DNA from: Chlorops oryzae
Lineage: Eukaryota > Arthropoda > Insecta > Diptera > Chloropidae
Length of the DNA: 64,000 nucleotides
NCBI GenBank assembly: GCA_020466095.1
Contig: CM035808.1
Coordinates: 13,134,663-13,198,662 of the forward strand
Reading direction: 5' to 3'
Shown: in pieces, positions 34,601 to 49,200 of the stretch
Numbering within the stretch: the stretch's first letter is position 1
Layout: every line of letters begins with the position of its first letter
Position numbers and translations under genes: made by a program
The notes under the pieces: generated by a model
What the model was told of the DNA's origin: nothing
Databases searched by the model: none
Seen by the model: the letters and a program-made list of their open reading frames with translations, nothing else

Positions 34601-37600
34601 ATCGGAGTGCTCCACATCGACGTCATGGTCTAAAATTTTCGTTTTCTTTCGATTGATCAGCTCATTTAATTGCCGACACAAATGTTGCGAATCGATGTAG
34701 CAATCTTTTTTGTTATAAACATCGAATGCCGATGATTTGAATGAATCGTTACTCGAGTTCATATTTAGAAATGGTGATGGCTCTGAATTCGAAGCATCAG
34801 CAGGAGAATTTGTTGTTGTGTTTGTTGTTGTGTTGTTGTTGTGTCCACTCTATCCCGTGCATGGGCGGCTACAGTGAAGTATTTTTGTAGTGTTTCTTTG
34901 TCTTCGGCTTCAAGACGTGGCGCCATCGTAAGGCAAGATCTTGGTAGAAATTTCGGCACAATAGTGCTGCAGAGAAACTCATAATTGGGCAAATCATTTG
35001 CTTTGGGACGGCGGCTCGGATCGGGCGTTAACATATCCATAATCATGGCCGCTGCGGACTTTCTTAGATATCTGGGAACCTCGTATTCGCAATTTTTAAT
35101 TTTCGCATAGGTCGCCTTAACGCTTCGCGTCTCAAATGGTGGCCGGCCAACGAGCAATGTATACATTATGCAACCAATCGACCAGATGTCCACTTCAAAG
35201 GAGTGTCCTTTCTTCGATAGTACCTCCGGCGCGATATAATTGGGTGTTCCACATATTGTCAGCTTACGTTCGGCATCATTTTCGACGCGTGTTGCCAAAC
35301 CGAAATCACCGATTTTCACATGCAACCCATCGTCGAGCATTAGATTTGCCAATTTCAAATCACGATGTATTATACGATTATTATGCAGATATTGAACACC
35401 CCGAACGAGTTGGGTCATAAAGTAACGGCACTCATATGCCGTTATGGTTCGACGGCGTTTGTGCAACTCAAACATCGATTGGTTTTCGCAAAGCTCCAGT
35501 AATATGTACACGAATTTCGAGTCTTCGAAAAATTCGAGGAATTTTAAAATATTCTCATGCTCCAATGTACGATGAATGTCGATCTCCTGGCTCATTTTCT
35601 TCTTTTGACCAGTCTCGATTATTAATTTCTTCGATACTGTTTTGCACGCGAAAATATTTTTCGTCTCGACATCGATGATTTCGTAGCATTTCGCGAAACC
35701 ACCTTTGCCCAAAAAACGCTGACGTCTATAGGTTTTTCCTTTGCTCTCATCAAAGAGCATTTGAGGAAGAATGGCGACGGCGCTTTCATGAGACATTTTT
35801 TTTTTTTTTCCTTATAAATCGATTTATATTTATTTTCGTTAAACGCTTTTGTGTTTTATTTTGATTGATAATGCTTTCCATTTTTCCTTTTTCCTCCGTT
35901 TTTATTCAGAATTTCATCGGCTACTTTGCTATCCAAGGATGTTACTGAATGAAGTGGTTTTTTTTTTTTTTTTTTTTTCATTTTGTCTGCCTTCTATGGC
36001 ATTTTCTAAAGGAGTATTAATTTGCCTTGTGCTATCGTACGATTGCGATTATACTGCAGATAGTATGCCTCGCCACTAACTTTCAAACAGCGTCCCAACA
36101 TTTTGCATCAAATATCAATTTTATACGCCAGGAATTTTTCTTCCAGATCCTAACAGAGTTCGAGATAGCCCCTTAGGCATTTTAAAGAAAAAGATTTCAT
36201 TCGCGTGATGCTGCCAGCTCAAGAAATAGGAAAAACTCCCAAACTCCCCCGCTAACGTAGCAATCTGTCGTACTTTAAGGGAAAAAATCAAAACATTTTA
36301 AACTTCGTCAAACAAGCCGTCCACCATCTAGACACTTATACTACAAGCCCCACTAACGGAACAACTTGTTGTACAATCAGTGCAAATCGTTCGATAGATT
36401 GTATACCCAGCGGCCAACAGTACCTACCTACCGCCTACAAAGTATATGAGACTGTAAGCGACTTGCCTATTAATATCTACAAAGTATATGAGACTGTAGG
36501 TGTGAACTGCTTACCAACAGATTACAAAGTATACAAGATTCTAGGCGAACCGCTTACCAACAGATTACAAAGTAGACAAGATTGTAGGCGAACTGCTTAC
36601 CAACAGATTACAAAGTATACAAGATTGTAGGCGACCTGCCTACCAATAGCTTACTTTGTATGGTGTTGGTAGGCGTTCGCTCTACAAAACGGAGATGCTG
36701 GACCAAAAGTATACTAGGATGGTATATGAGGTCGTATGCATTACCGCCTACGGCCTACAAAATGTCTTGCGGTTCATCGTTTCTGTAAGCAACATTTTGG
36801 CCGCTGTGTAGTTAATGGGCAGATTTTGAATTTTCTAAACAACCAAATTTTAGAGTTGCTTCCCAGTAAAAAAAAAATATATGGATTAATACCTAAATCG
36901 AACAATAAAAGGGGTAATGACTGGCTTTTGAAACTAAAAATGTATCGGCAATTGTGAAGACTGTTGGGGAGCGTTCAAGTATTACGTAACTTTTAATTTT
37001 TAAAGATTTTAAAGATTAGTTAGTTTGGTGTGGTTGCCACCATGTGAAGCGTGACCTCACATCGGCTCTGGAAGTTAGACAACAAAAACACCTACGACCG
37101 AACTAGGAATTGCACCCAGAGCCTCTCGAATCGCATGTTGGCATCTCAACCAACCACACCGTGGCCCAAAAAGTGGCCCACTTTTTAAGATTTTGCTTTA
37201 TTAATATTATTATTATTATTTTATTTTTTATTGAAGTATTTCTTTTTAGTCTGAAGCTAAAACCAACTTACCTTGCCATTCAGTCGTTCGGATGGTGCCA
37301 TAGACTTTGCTGTGACGAAATTTTGTACTTGTCCCGCTCCAGCCACAGACGATGCGGCCAATAGTTGCGCAAAACTGGCCGAAGAAGTGCTATGGATTCC
37401 ACCATTGATGACAGAACTGCCACAATTTACATTTCCAGCTGCTGCTGTTGCTCCTGCTGGTGTTGTCGAAACAATAATCGGCGTAATTGCGGCATTCGAT
37501 GATGATCCAACAATATTATTTTCTGCATAACGAAAAAAAAAAAAAACGAAAAGGGACATCAATTAGAGATAGAATTGTATTCGACTTAAATGCTCACCTT

Positions 37601-40600
37601 TAAGCAAAATTCCATTGTTGCCTCCAACGGCACCGACAGTGGCACCACCATTCACCAATGTCAATTTTCCATTCGCATGATAAAACGCTGTTGTCGTTGA
37701 TGATGACATTGTTGCGGGCGATGTTGTTGCGATTACAGTTGTTGATGGTACCGATGATACTGTTGATGATGATAATGTGCTGTATTTGTATCCACCGCCA
37801 TTGTTACTACCATTTACAATTGTCGCCGTTGAATTGATGGCGCTAGTTACTTTGTTGGACGGTAATATATTCAATTCAGCGCCGCCTGGCAAACGACCGA
37901 TTTCGTTGCTATTTTTCGCATGGCCATTGAGTACGATGCTCTTGGTGAGTGAGTGTGAGTGTGAGTGTGAGTTCATGTGATGATTGTTATTATGATTTTG
38001 TCCATTCATTAGAATTTTTTGTGTACGTAACGTATTATTGCCACCAGATGTTACTGCATTAGTGAATGTTGGACTGACAACTAAACTTCCACCGCCAACG
38101 ACTTGCGAAAGTTGAAGCGAACCAGCAGTAACATTATTATTATTAATTATTATTATTATTATGGTTACCAATCGCTCCGGTTGCTGTTGCTATTGTTTGA
38201 TGTTTGCCAATTATATTGTTGCCACCACCTGCTGGCGATTTGTTTGACAATGCTGCAATAGTTGTTGCTGTTGGTGTAGCTGTTGCCGTTGATGATTGCG
38301 TTACTAGACCATTATAGACTTTGATGAATTTTGCTGCTGGCTGTTGTATAACATCTTCGTAATCATTTATGGATGCAATTGTTGCTTTCGATTCATCATT
38401 AAACGATAGGCTTGTTTTTCGTCGATACCCATTAATAACACTGTTACTATTGTGGACATGATTGCCATGATTGCTAATCGTTGTCGATGATGTTGCATAA
38501 TTGTGGTTGTGGTTGTGGTTGTTGTTGATATTTGTTGAGGCAACGACTTGAACTGCAGAAGATACAAAATTCAATGGTTCTTGTTGAAATTTATTGCAAA
38601 TAGGTTTGTAGAAATTTTTATTTCTAACTCCGATCTTGTTGTTGTTATTGTTGTCATATATGGGTGGCAACACTGGCAATTTTTCGTTTTTTTTTTTATT
38701 TTTCATTTTATTTTTAATAAATTTATTGATAGAAGTTGTTGGAAGTTGTTGTGGATTGTAAGTGGTTTTGTTGGTTGGTTGGTTGTTTGGTTGGTTGTTT
38801 GGTTGGTGGTGATATTGGTGGTGGTGGTGGTTGTGGTGGAAAATGACATTGACAATTGGTGGTGGTGCAGTAGAGGAGCATTTTCATTTGATTTGTTGTT
38901 TTGGATAGCATAGAGAGGGAGGATATATAGAGGTATACACAAACATTGCTACATAGTTGTACACATAGTGGTAGTAATTATAGTTGTTGTTGTTTTTGTT
39001 GTTGTTCGAATGAAATCAACATAATGGTGTGTAAAAGGGAACGAGTACCCAATTGTGTCCCTAGTGTAAACACACAGGCAGACGGGCAGGAGAACAGCTC
39101 AACTCCGTATGCGTTTCATACTCGCCATTATCCATCTCAACAGCGACAAAATCATCGTTCGATAATTACACCAAATGGCAGCCCCGCAATGCCTGAAGCA
39201 TTATAGCTAATCGATAAAATCGAATCGAAATCCACAAATTAATTTTGAGCCAAATTAGTTTAAAAAAAAAATTTTAATTAAATTTTGAATTTCAAATCTT
39301 TTTCCCCTCCAAGCTTTCAAGTCTATCAAAATATTTTCGATTCAATTGACTAATTATTCGATTAAATTGTGGGTCCATCAAATAAAAAAAAAAATACCGA
39401 TTTCATTACGAAAAAATAGTACATAGTTATATTAATTAAAAAAGGAAAAAAAAAACCAATTAAAACATTAATTAATCGATTAAAATCAATTAATTTATCT
39501 ACAAAAATAAAATCACACAAAAAATTAATCATTTATTTAGTGTGTACCCACCAATTAAAATTACAATTAATTAAAACTAAATTTTTTAGAGAAAAAGAAT
39601 CGATTGACTAATCAATCAAAAAATTCAAACCAACTTATTAATCAATTAATTAGTCGTCAATTTTCAATCAATTGATGTAACAACATTCAACCAATCGATT
39701 AATAGCGAACGAGCAAGGAATCTTCTTAGTTTATAATTTAATGATTTGTTGACAACAAAACAAATCAACCGATCACGGAGAAGTGAGTGTAAATGGAATT
39801 TGAAAAATTACCGTTATTTGCTTTGACCGCATGGCTTTGACCGTTCGGAGTTGTTGTAATAATTGTTGTTGCCGCCGATGCGCTACCATTGCCAATTGTA
39901 CCAATGGTTGTTGTGCTGCCACCACCAGAGCTGCTTGATTGAAATGGAATGTTGACGGTCACACTGCGACCATTGCTAATGACACCGCTCATCGGTGGCG
40001 ATGATGATATCAACGAGGACGACGATGAGATACCACTTGATGAGGACGGCGATGGTGATGGTGTCGACGGTGTCGGCGAGCCGCGCGTTATTGTTGTAGC
40101 CGCTAATGCTAATGGCAAACCGTTTGGACTATCCGTTAAAGAGACGGTGGAGATACTGTTGCTGTTCGTGTTGCTGTTGCTGATGCTATTGATGTTGCTG
40201 TTGTTATGATTGTGATTGTTGTGTATGTTGCTGGTGATGTTTGTTACATTCGCGGTGGTGGAAATTGCATTACTGTTACTGATTTTAGTTATCACAGGTG
40301 ATATTGCAGTTGGCGTTGCCGTTTGTAATTGCTAAAGTTCCAAAAAGGATAGAAAATAAATTACATTTTTTGTGACAACGGTTTAAGGAGAATTGATTGG
40401 ATTTTTACTTACACCAGCACCAACTGGTGAGAACATTATGTTGCTGCTACCGCCACTCGAGAGTGAGCTGGACGAACTGTAAAGCGTACTGCCACGGCCC
40501 GATGAAAGAGACGTGGATTCCTGGACGTTATCTGAAATAAAAAAATAAATAATAATAATAATAATAATAATTATGAAATTTAAGTTGATAAGTAATTAAA

Positions 40601-43600
40601 TAATTAATAACGTAAACATGATTTTTCGATATTACACATTTCGAAATTTCTAAATTAAATGCGGCAGCACTAGACGAAAGCATCATGTTGTTACATTCTC
40701 TATGGAGAGTAATTTATAATGCGCGCAGCATGCTGCTGAAAGCCAATATGTTGCTTCATTGAAAACAAACGGATTTTGTACCTATACATACTTTGTTGTA
40801 TAGCAACGAGAATCTTGAGGTTGATTGAGTATTCTATCGACACTGACGTGACGTAAACACTTAAATAAGTATGAAAGCAACAGCAATGCCGCTATAAATG
40901 CAAAGACATTGTCGAAATTCTTATTAATTTCCAACGGACTTAGCCTTGAATAAATGCAATTACTAATGAAATTTATGTCCGTAAATTTAAACAAATTCTT
41001 TTTATGTATAAAAATAAAAGGCGTTAGTGTAAAGCTGGGATCCCACTATCAGCGAAAATAGCACAATCTGCGTCGATTTTTATCGGGTCAGATCGGAAAA
41101 AGTTTTAAGAGTTTCCACAATCAGTTTTGAGGATCACATTACCGCCGCATATTGTCAAAAATATATCGCTGAACAATAAAATTAGGACAAAACTCGTTCA
41201 AGACGATCACGCTTGTCAGCATCAGAGTCCGAAAATTGCGTTCACACTATCGGCGTATTGATTGCGGCACAATTCGGGGCAGAGAGTGGGATCCCGGCGT
41301 TTGGAGAAATAGAAAATAAAAGTAAGAAGAAAAAAAAACACCAAATTGTAAACGAAATAACCAAATCAAGTCCAAGAGGAAATTTATGCTCTTTCTAAAG
41401 TCGCGAGTCTAATTTCATCATTTCAGGAGCATTTCAAAAATTCACTCAAGCAGCAAATTGGCTTCTACCCTACGAAAATATGCATGTGCTCGAGCTGACA
41501 GACACATTTACATAAGCGCAAGGCTGACATATGCAGTCATATCACCAGCCCATGGCAAAGAGTATAAGGAGCTGCTGCTGCTGCTGCTGCTGCTATGGGA
41601 CATATCAATATCTTTCAACTTCAGACTTTGAGTAACCATATGAATAATAAATGCGACATATATATGAGAGATTTCGAATCGAAAAAGGAAAGGCTTCTGA
41701 CGTGTTTTTTTTTTTTTTTTTTGATTTCGTTCCTTTTAAAGTTGTACATACATATATGGTTTTCTCGAAAACATGCTGCTGCACGATTGAAAATGTAATC
41801 ATATTCGATACTTGAACTAGTTCTTATTAAATTTGAATATAATCGAAATAAAATTGAAATAAAAAATAATAAAATAAATAAAATGAATAAAAAAGAAAAT
41901 AAAAGAAAAGAAGAGATCTTTCTGCTTTGATTATTCTCATGGCTATCGCGGGAAAGGTTATTGTAAGCATGTTGTAGAGAAAAACATGTGCCTTCATAAA
42001 TATATACAATATTTTTGTATACATGATGAGATATGTATATGGTTGCAGAAGAACATATTCCTATCGACATGCTGCTGCAGCAATTGATTGATTGATTGTC
42101 ATGGGGCTTACCTCTTTCTGATGGAATGTTACCAAATTCATTATCGGGAAACATTAACGAAAATTGCTCATTCTTTGAACTTAATTCACGTTTTAAATTG
42201 ACAATACGTTTTTGGAGTGTAATTTTCTCCTTAGCTAACTGCTCAATTGAAGATTCATCAGTTTTCCCCTGATCTTGCAGCGACTGAAATATATACAATA
42301 AAAAAATATTCATTCAATTTATTTGGAATCCCAAAAGAAGGGAAAGTTACACTAACACTAACCTTCACAGTCATCAATGCCTCGTTCAATACTGCTAAAT
42401 TTGATGTCTTTTTACTTCGCTCGTCATCCTTGAGCGGTAGTACACTCTTGAGCTGATCGTAACATTCCTTCAGATGCGCTCGCCGATTTTTCTCCAATAT
42501 ATTGTGCACTTCACGGGTACCAGCCCTTTGAAAATTATTTATAGCAACATTATAATATATATTATATGTATAATAGGTAAGGTTAGTAGTGTGGTAGGTA
42601 GTTGTAGGTTGGTAGGTAGGTGGTAAGTAGATAGGTTGGTAGGTTGATAGGTTGGTAGGTATAGGTTGTGATAGGTGTAGATAGGTTGGTAGGTAGGTAA
42701 GTGATAGGTTGGTAAGTAGTAGGTGGTAGTATGATAGGTTGGTAGGGTAGGTGGTATGGTAAGGTGAGTAGTAGGTTGGTAGGAGGTGTAGATAGGTGGT
42801 AGGTAGGTGAAGTAGATAGGTTGGTAGGTTGATAGGTTGGTAGGTAGGTTGATATGTTGGTAGGTAGGTCGGTAGGTTAGCAGCTAGATAATGTAGTTAC
42901 AATCGCCAAACTCACCCATTGCTATTGGAACTAATTGTTCGTCGGCGTCCACTGCTGCCGAATGGCGTAATATGCGAATGATGATGCGATAAGCCCTGAG
43001 ATCCCTGCAAATAATGGCTGCTGCCGGAGTGTCGCGGTGGAGAATGGTTACTGCTGCCGCCGCTGATTCCCATATGTTGCGCATCATCGACGATCATGTG
43101 ATGGCTGCTGCTGTTGCTGCTGCTACTGTTGCTTCCGCCATTGTGCAATAGCAATTGATTAGCTGGAATTTTATGTGAGGACATTGAGTAACTTCGTATA
43201 CGTGATTGTGTTTCGCTTAGTTTTCTACTCGCATTTGGTGGTGGTGTTAGTGGGATACGTGTTTTGTAACGTGTCACTGAGCCACTGTGGTGGTGGTTGT
43301 GTTGTTGTTGTTGTTGATGGTGATGGTGATGTAACGAAAATGTTGATGGCGATGATGTTGCCAAAAACTTTGCTGCACAATTATATTGACCAATATGTTG
43401 TTGTGCTGATGTTGGTATATTTGAAAGATTTGTTGTTGCTGTTGCTGCTGGCGATGCAATACGAATGCCACCGTTTAACAACATTTGTTTATTGGCAACA
43501 ACATCATTATCACCATCAACATCAATATTGTCATCAACAAGTGTAAATGATTTCAATTTTTTAATATTATTTTCATTGCGTTGTTGTTGTTGTTGTTGCT

Positions 43601-46239
43601 GCTGCTGTTTCTGTTGTTGTTCGTGTTCTAAGAAATATTGTTCATGTTGCCCCCCATGTTGCTGCTTCTGCTGCTGTTGATCTTTTTTTAGTTTGGGAGT
43701 TGTCAATATAAGGAACGAAGAAGATTTATGATTTTGGGAAGCAACTGAGGAACTATGTTTCACTGTTGGTGAGGAAGACTCTTCATCCTCTGGAAAAATT
43801 ATAGGAAAAAAACAAACAAAAACAAAGGAAAAGGGAAAGTTAAAATTAAAGAAAAAAAAAATCACAAAAAAAGGAGGGAATTTTAATTGGGACAATAAAA
43901 GATGTTACAAAAGCAAGCAGTGAGAGCAAATGATGATGAGCAACATGAATGTTTCCGAAGCATGAGCTAAAAAGCAATTTAACAACATATGCATCTTAGA
44001 GTTAGCAACAACGATCAGCAACAAGTATGCAGGTGTTAAAATATTGATGAAACATTGACTTCGATAAAAAGTGTAATGAAGTGAATTAATAGACGACTCG
44101 GGGGGTCGATGAGAGCTATTCATTTCACAACATTTCAATTAGCATTCGACGTTGATTTTATCTTAAATTTATACACAATAATAACTTAAATTATTTGATG
44201 TAGGTTTTTTAAAGAAAGAAGAAATATTAGTTTAGCGGCATTCCATTGCCAATGGCATAAAGCGTTTATCTTTTATAATAAGCTTTCTCAGAAACTTATT
44301 GCCATTAACGTAGGAAATTATTTAAAGACAAAAAGTGTGCAATTTCTGGAAAAAGAATTCAACAAAGTAAAAAGCACTTTTAAATTTTTAATAGTACTTT
44401 CAGGCAAAATTTTCGAAAATACAATAAAGCCAAAACACCTTCGAAGATCTACCAACGAAAAATGTTTGTTCAGACACATGTTGCTAACTAAATTAAAACT
44501 GTGTTTCAATGATTTATAGTTGATTCAGACATTTTCAACAAAGCCGCAACAAATAAATAATGTATTACAGTCGACTCTCGTTAATTCGAAACTCGAGGGA
44601 CTCTTAAAATATTACGTATTATCGAGTGTTTGAATTAACGAGAGTCGACTGTATAAAGAGATTTTGTAGGGAACTCGTGATCACTTTGAATTATAGAGAG
44701 GTTCGAATTATCGCAGGTTTGAATTAACAAGAGTCGACGGTATTTTTTCCCTCTTAGGGGCTCTCTCCAGTTCTGACAGAAATGAAACAGAAAATGAAAA
44801 ACGATATATAAAAAACACTTCAGAAAACTTCTGATTCTGATTCATTTCTGAAACATTTTTTTATATGAAGTTTTTCATTTCATACAGAGCTGGAGAGAGC
44901 CCATTAAACAACAATATATGTACATATTCATATGAATTTCTACTTACATATAAAAAAAAAATGCATACAATTGAAAACTCAACGGGAACTCTTACGACTG
45001 ACCAATTACTTTCTTCTACAAACGACTATCACTTGCATATCAGCATCATCAAATGTTGTGTAAGCTTTCTAAACAAGTTGCTTTGACAATGAGTTGCTCA
45101 ACAGAATAGAATAAGAAAAGGTCAGTTTTCCTTTGAATCGTTTCATAATACATTAATCAAAATGGAATTCACATACATATTGCACACGTTTATATACATT
45201 TGTATGTATATATTTGTGCACATTTAATTAATACTTATGTGATTTGCAACAGTTTACTTATAAGTGGATTTTAATAAACTGAAAAATATAATGGTAGGTA
45301 CATATGTATCAGCCCAGCGATAAAGGAATTCACAGAATATGAAAAAAAAACACGTAAAGAATGAATTTTTCGAAAAATAATTACACCTTTCACAGTGCAC
45401 ATCGCAAGCACGAACAACAACAACAACAACAAAGATGAGCACAAGTGAAAATCTTGGAATAAAAAATGCAATAAACGGATTTTGACAAATAAACGCGCAT
45501 GGAAAAATAAAATAAACGAGCATCAGAGCCAGCCACTCAATCAAAGTTTCCATCGCTCGAGTGAAAAATGAAAATGCCAAAAAACAAAAAAAAAAAAAAA
45601 AACAATGCCATAAAAAAGCATAAAAACATTGTTACAAATTGTGTGGAAAGCGGGTGCGAAAAGAGCAAGAGTGGGGTAGTTGGAGCAGAGATAAAATTAT
45701 TGAATAAAATTTGATGCTGATGAAAAGACGGCAACTAAGTCGGTCAGCATCAGTCTATCCATCATGCGAAACATTCTCAAACAAAATCTTTTGATGGATT
45801 GACTGATTGATGGATCGATTGATTCATTGATTGATTGATTGATGGCGATGATAATACAACCAAATTTAATGCCATAAAAATCCCGGAATGAAAAGCTAAA
45901 AATCGAAAATATCAGAAGGTTTCACATTTCAGAGATGATGTCCTTTCTGATTTTTTTGTTTGTTTTGGCTTTAATTTAAGATTTAGTGATGTCACCATAA
46001 ATCAGCATTAAGGGATTTTCATTTTTAAAAGAATGCCGGAAAATGTGAAAAAACAAAAATGAAATCAGATAATCGGGGTTTTCGACCTATTAAGTGTATA
46101 AATCCTTAAGAATATCTGCTTTTTGATGTCATCAATCGTTTCAGTCGCAGTATGTTGAGTCCTGCTTAAGGAAGAAATTACAGTTAAGTTAATAAATGTG
46201 TCCCAAGCTTATGAAAGCTTTTTTTAGTGAAGTTTTTTA

Positions 46240-46273
<34 letters not shown>

Positions 46274-49200
46274 AAAAAGTTTAGAGGTTGGGTCACCCAG
46301 AATTCTTTGAAAAATCCTTTTTTCGGATATTATTGCAGTTTTAAATGAAGATTTTCAGTCTCTAGTCGAAGGAAACATATTCAAGCTTTCATTCAGTGTA
46401 GATAAACTAAAAATGTAACTGAAAAATTACTTTTTTGGGGCGTCAGTAATGACGATTTGTTGGAAAAAAGGTTCGAAATAGCAAAAACGAGGCTTCATAA
46501 CTTCAGAGCATTATATGAAAATGAGGAAAACTTTTGATTCAGCTTCAAAGATAATGAAGTTTTTAACCAATTTGCTATGGAAAACTAACACTTAAATCTT
46601 GCGGTATTAAAAATATGTCCCTTTATTCTCTCAAAAACACTATCTCAATAATACGTTGCATATTTAAGGGCGTTAATTTGTAATTTATAGATAAATATTT
46701 AATTTTTTAAGAACAGTCACTATGAGCTGTGTTACATCCAAAACAATATTTCAGACAGAGACTCAAAGCTGGAGAGTCTCTTTCTCCAGATTCCGAGCTT
46801 GAACTGATGAAGATGAGAGCTCAAGCTAAATTCTGACTCATCATATTAGAAATCTATCCAATCATGCTTTTAACTGAGTCCATTTACGGCTATTTAAATA
46901 TGTAAAATTCATTTGTTTTATATAGAATTCGTCAAAGAAATCCTTTCGCATTGTACTATTGATCCATTTCAATTGTTCCAAAATGGAGGAAAGTCTGAAC
47001 AGGATTCGAATTAAAAGGGAAGTGTGTGAGGCAGCAATATCAATGTCTTATCATTAGGCATAGTTTTGAAATTACCATCTCAATAATACCTCAAAAATAG
47101 GAAAGCTTATCAGAGCTGTAGCTTCCTTAGTACTGGTCAAATCGATACTTTCCAAGGAACAGAATAGCGTTGTTCGCATGAAAACACATGCTCCATGACT
47201 ATCATTGGGGAGGATATTATTATTTTTTGCCTAGAGTGGCAGGCAAAGAGTTGGATTGGACACCCTGTCATGAACGGCAAAATTACTCGTCCTTGTGATT
47301 GGACAGCAAAAATCTCCATCAATCGTCCTTTGAGATACTTTAAGGCATGGAACCACATCCGTTCATAAAAATACAGACTGAAGATTTCAATTCTATACAT
47401 AAGATATAGATATGTATATACACATGTATATGTAAATGGCGTTACCCTTCAGTACGCGGAGCTACTTCCGAGCTAACGAAATCACTAACTACCGGGTTGT
47501 GGGAGGTAGTTCCTCGTCAATCTTCTTTGAATGTTATTCAGCGGAGAATTTAACACGGCGATGTCCTAGGCGGTAGACAATCGCCACCGCTTCGCTTACC
47601 TTTAGCACCTCAAATAGGTACCCCCAAATAGGCATTCACTTCGCTGATACCAAGTAGGTTGCTATTTCAGTGGGGCTTCTACTAAATGGGCCTGACAATA
47701 TCTGCTAAAAGTAAGACAAAATCGTCAAGTCGGCAGCACTGAAGAAAAGCAAAATATACAGCAAAAGAATCGAAAAAACAAGAGGAATAATTTTTGCTTT
47801 TGTTTTTAGTATAGCAGTTGTCATATTTCGTACTTGCTATAGATTACACGCAACCCTACTTTGGGTTAGTGATATAGGTACCAACGAGTAGGTACCGAAA
47901 TGGTTAGCCCAAATACGGCAATAACCACTTTCCGTACTGAAGGGTATGTCAAGAGGTCTTGCGCTTCCGTTACAAGATGTGCCAAGCACTGAAAGTACTC
48001 ACTTAAGCTTTGTAGAGAGTGAATGCTTTGATTTTGTTTGAATAGGAGCACAAAAAAATGTGTTGAAAAACGGTTTTTTTTTATGAATACATTTCGTTGA
48101 TAAGTCTCAACAATGCTCGATTAACAACAACAACAACAACGACAACTATAATATCGACGTTCAATACAGCCACGTGAGTTCAATATCACGTTGCCGATCT
48201 TTAAGTGAAAAAGAAAACAAACAGAAAAACACGAAAAGCAGAACAAAAAAATCTCGGCTCAGCATGATGCCCACTATTTCAAGCTACAATGTTCATTTAA
48301 TTTTATTATATTTTCTATTATTTCTTCCTATCCATATGAAAGTATTAGGGCGCATACATACATACATAGACATACAATAGAAAGGAGGTAAACTTGAAGA
48401 AGATGTTTAGTAGTAATTTTTCTATATTTACATAACAAAAGTTTAAAAATATTCTTATCGGTTTGGTAACTATGGGCCACAATTTGTACCAATTAGATGG
48501 AGTTTTTTTTTGGATCGAAATGTACTACAAATATTTTGTACGAGTCCAGAGCTAGAACTTTGTCATATATGGGAAAATGAAATATCGAACTTGTTACGAG
48601 ATATAGCCATAAGTAAGTGCGCAACTTAATTCTCGGTCCCACTTTTTGAGACTGACTTTTAAACGAAAAAAAGAGACAACTTGACTAAATTAAGTATGAG
48701 GCGTTGCTATACTCATCGAGTACTGTCACAATCGTACAGTGGTATTAATGGGGTTATAATGAAGGGTTAGTCTATGTAATAATGTCGAGATTGGGATAGG
48801 AATTCATTTCCCCCGGATCCTGAATTACGAAAGGGGCCCCGAATAGCCGAGATGCTTCTTATCAAACATGGTAGTGGTGGAGGACTCCAAGGTGGGACAC
48901 CCAGTTTCTTTCTACCTGACTGTAGCCTCTATAGTGCAAGTACATTGCCGCAGTCACAACCGTTATATTCACTTTCTTAGGTTTTAGCTCAAAATTAAAA
49001 AAAAAAAACGATGTGATTCTCAAGCATTTAGAATATCGAATGGTTGTGACGGATTGCCCAATAATGTAGGTTACTATAAACGCTAGCCACTATAGCGAAT
49101 ATTCACCTTTAAAGAATTCCTTTGCTGGTCCCTTGATGTTCATTGTAGACAGTTTTTGACCACAATCCATTTTGGAAGTGGAAGTCTTTTTTTTTTTTAA

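Larger units (their letters stand above)
43790..47440. other. Mnt large intron, first part
   Basis: No exon recognised between the phase-matched donor at 50,834 and acceptor at 43,789. Contains two MITEs, (GATT/GATGG)n near 45,793-45,845 and a T31 run at 46,242-46,272. Confidence 0.6.

Noticed and set aside
37030..37175. tRNA gene
   Set aside because: Box-like motifs exist but I could not build a cloverleaf with an anticodon stem; kept only as a possible SINE.
38946..39206. 86-codon plus-strand ORF ending SPAMPEAL
   Set aside because: Lies opposite Mnt within an intron; Cys-rich start is from a TTG repeat, and there is no supporting exon.
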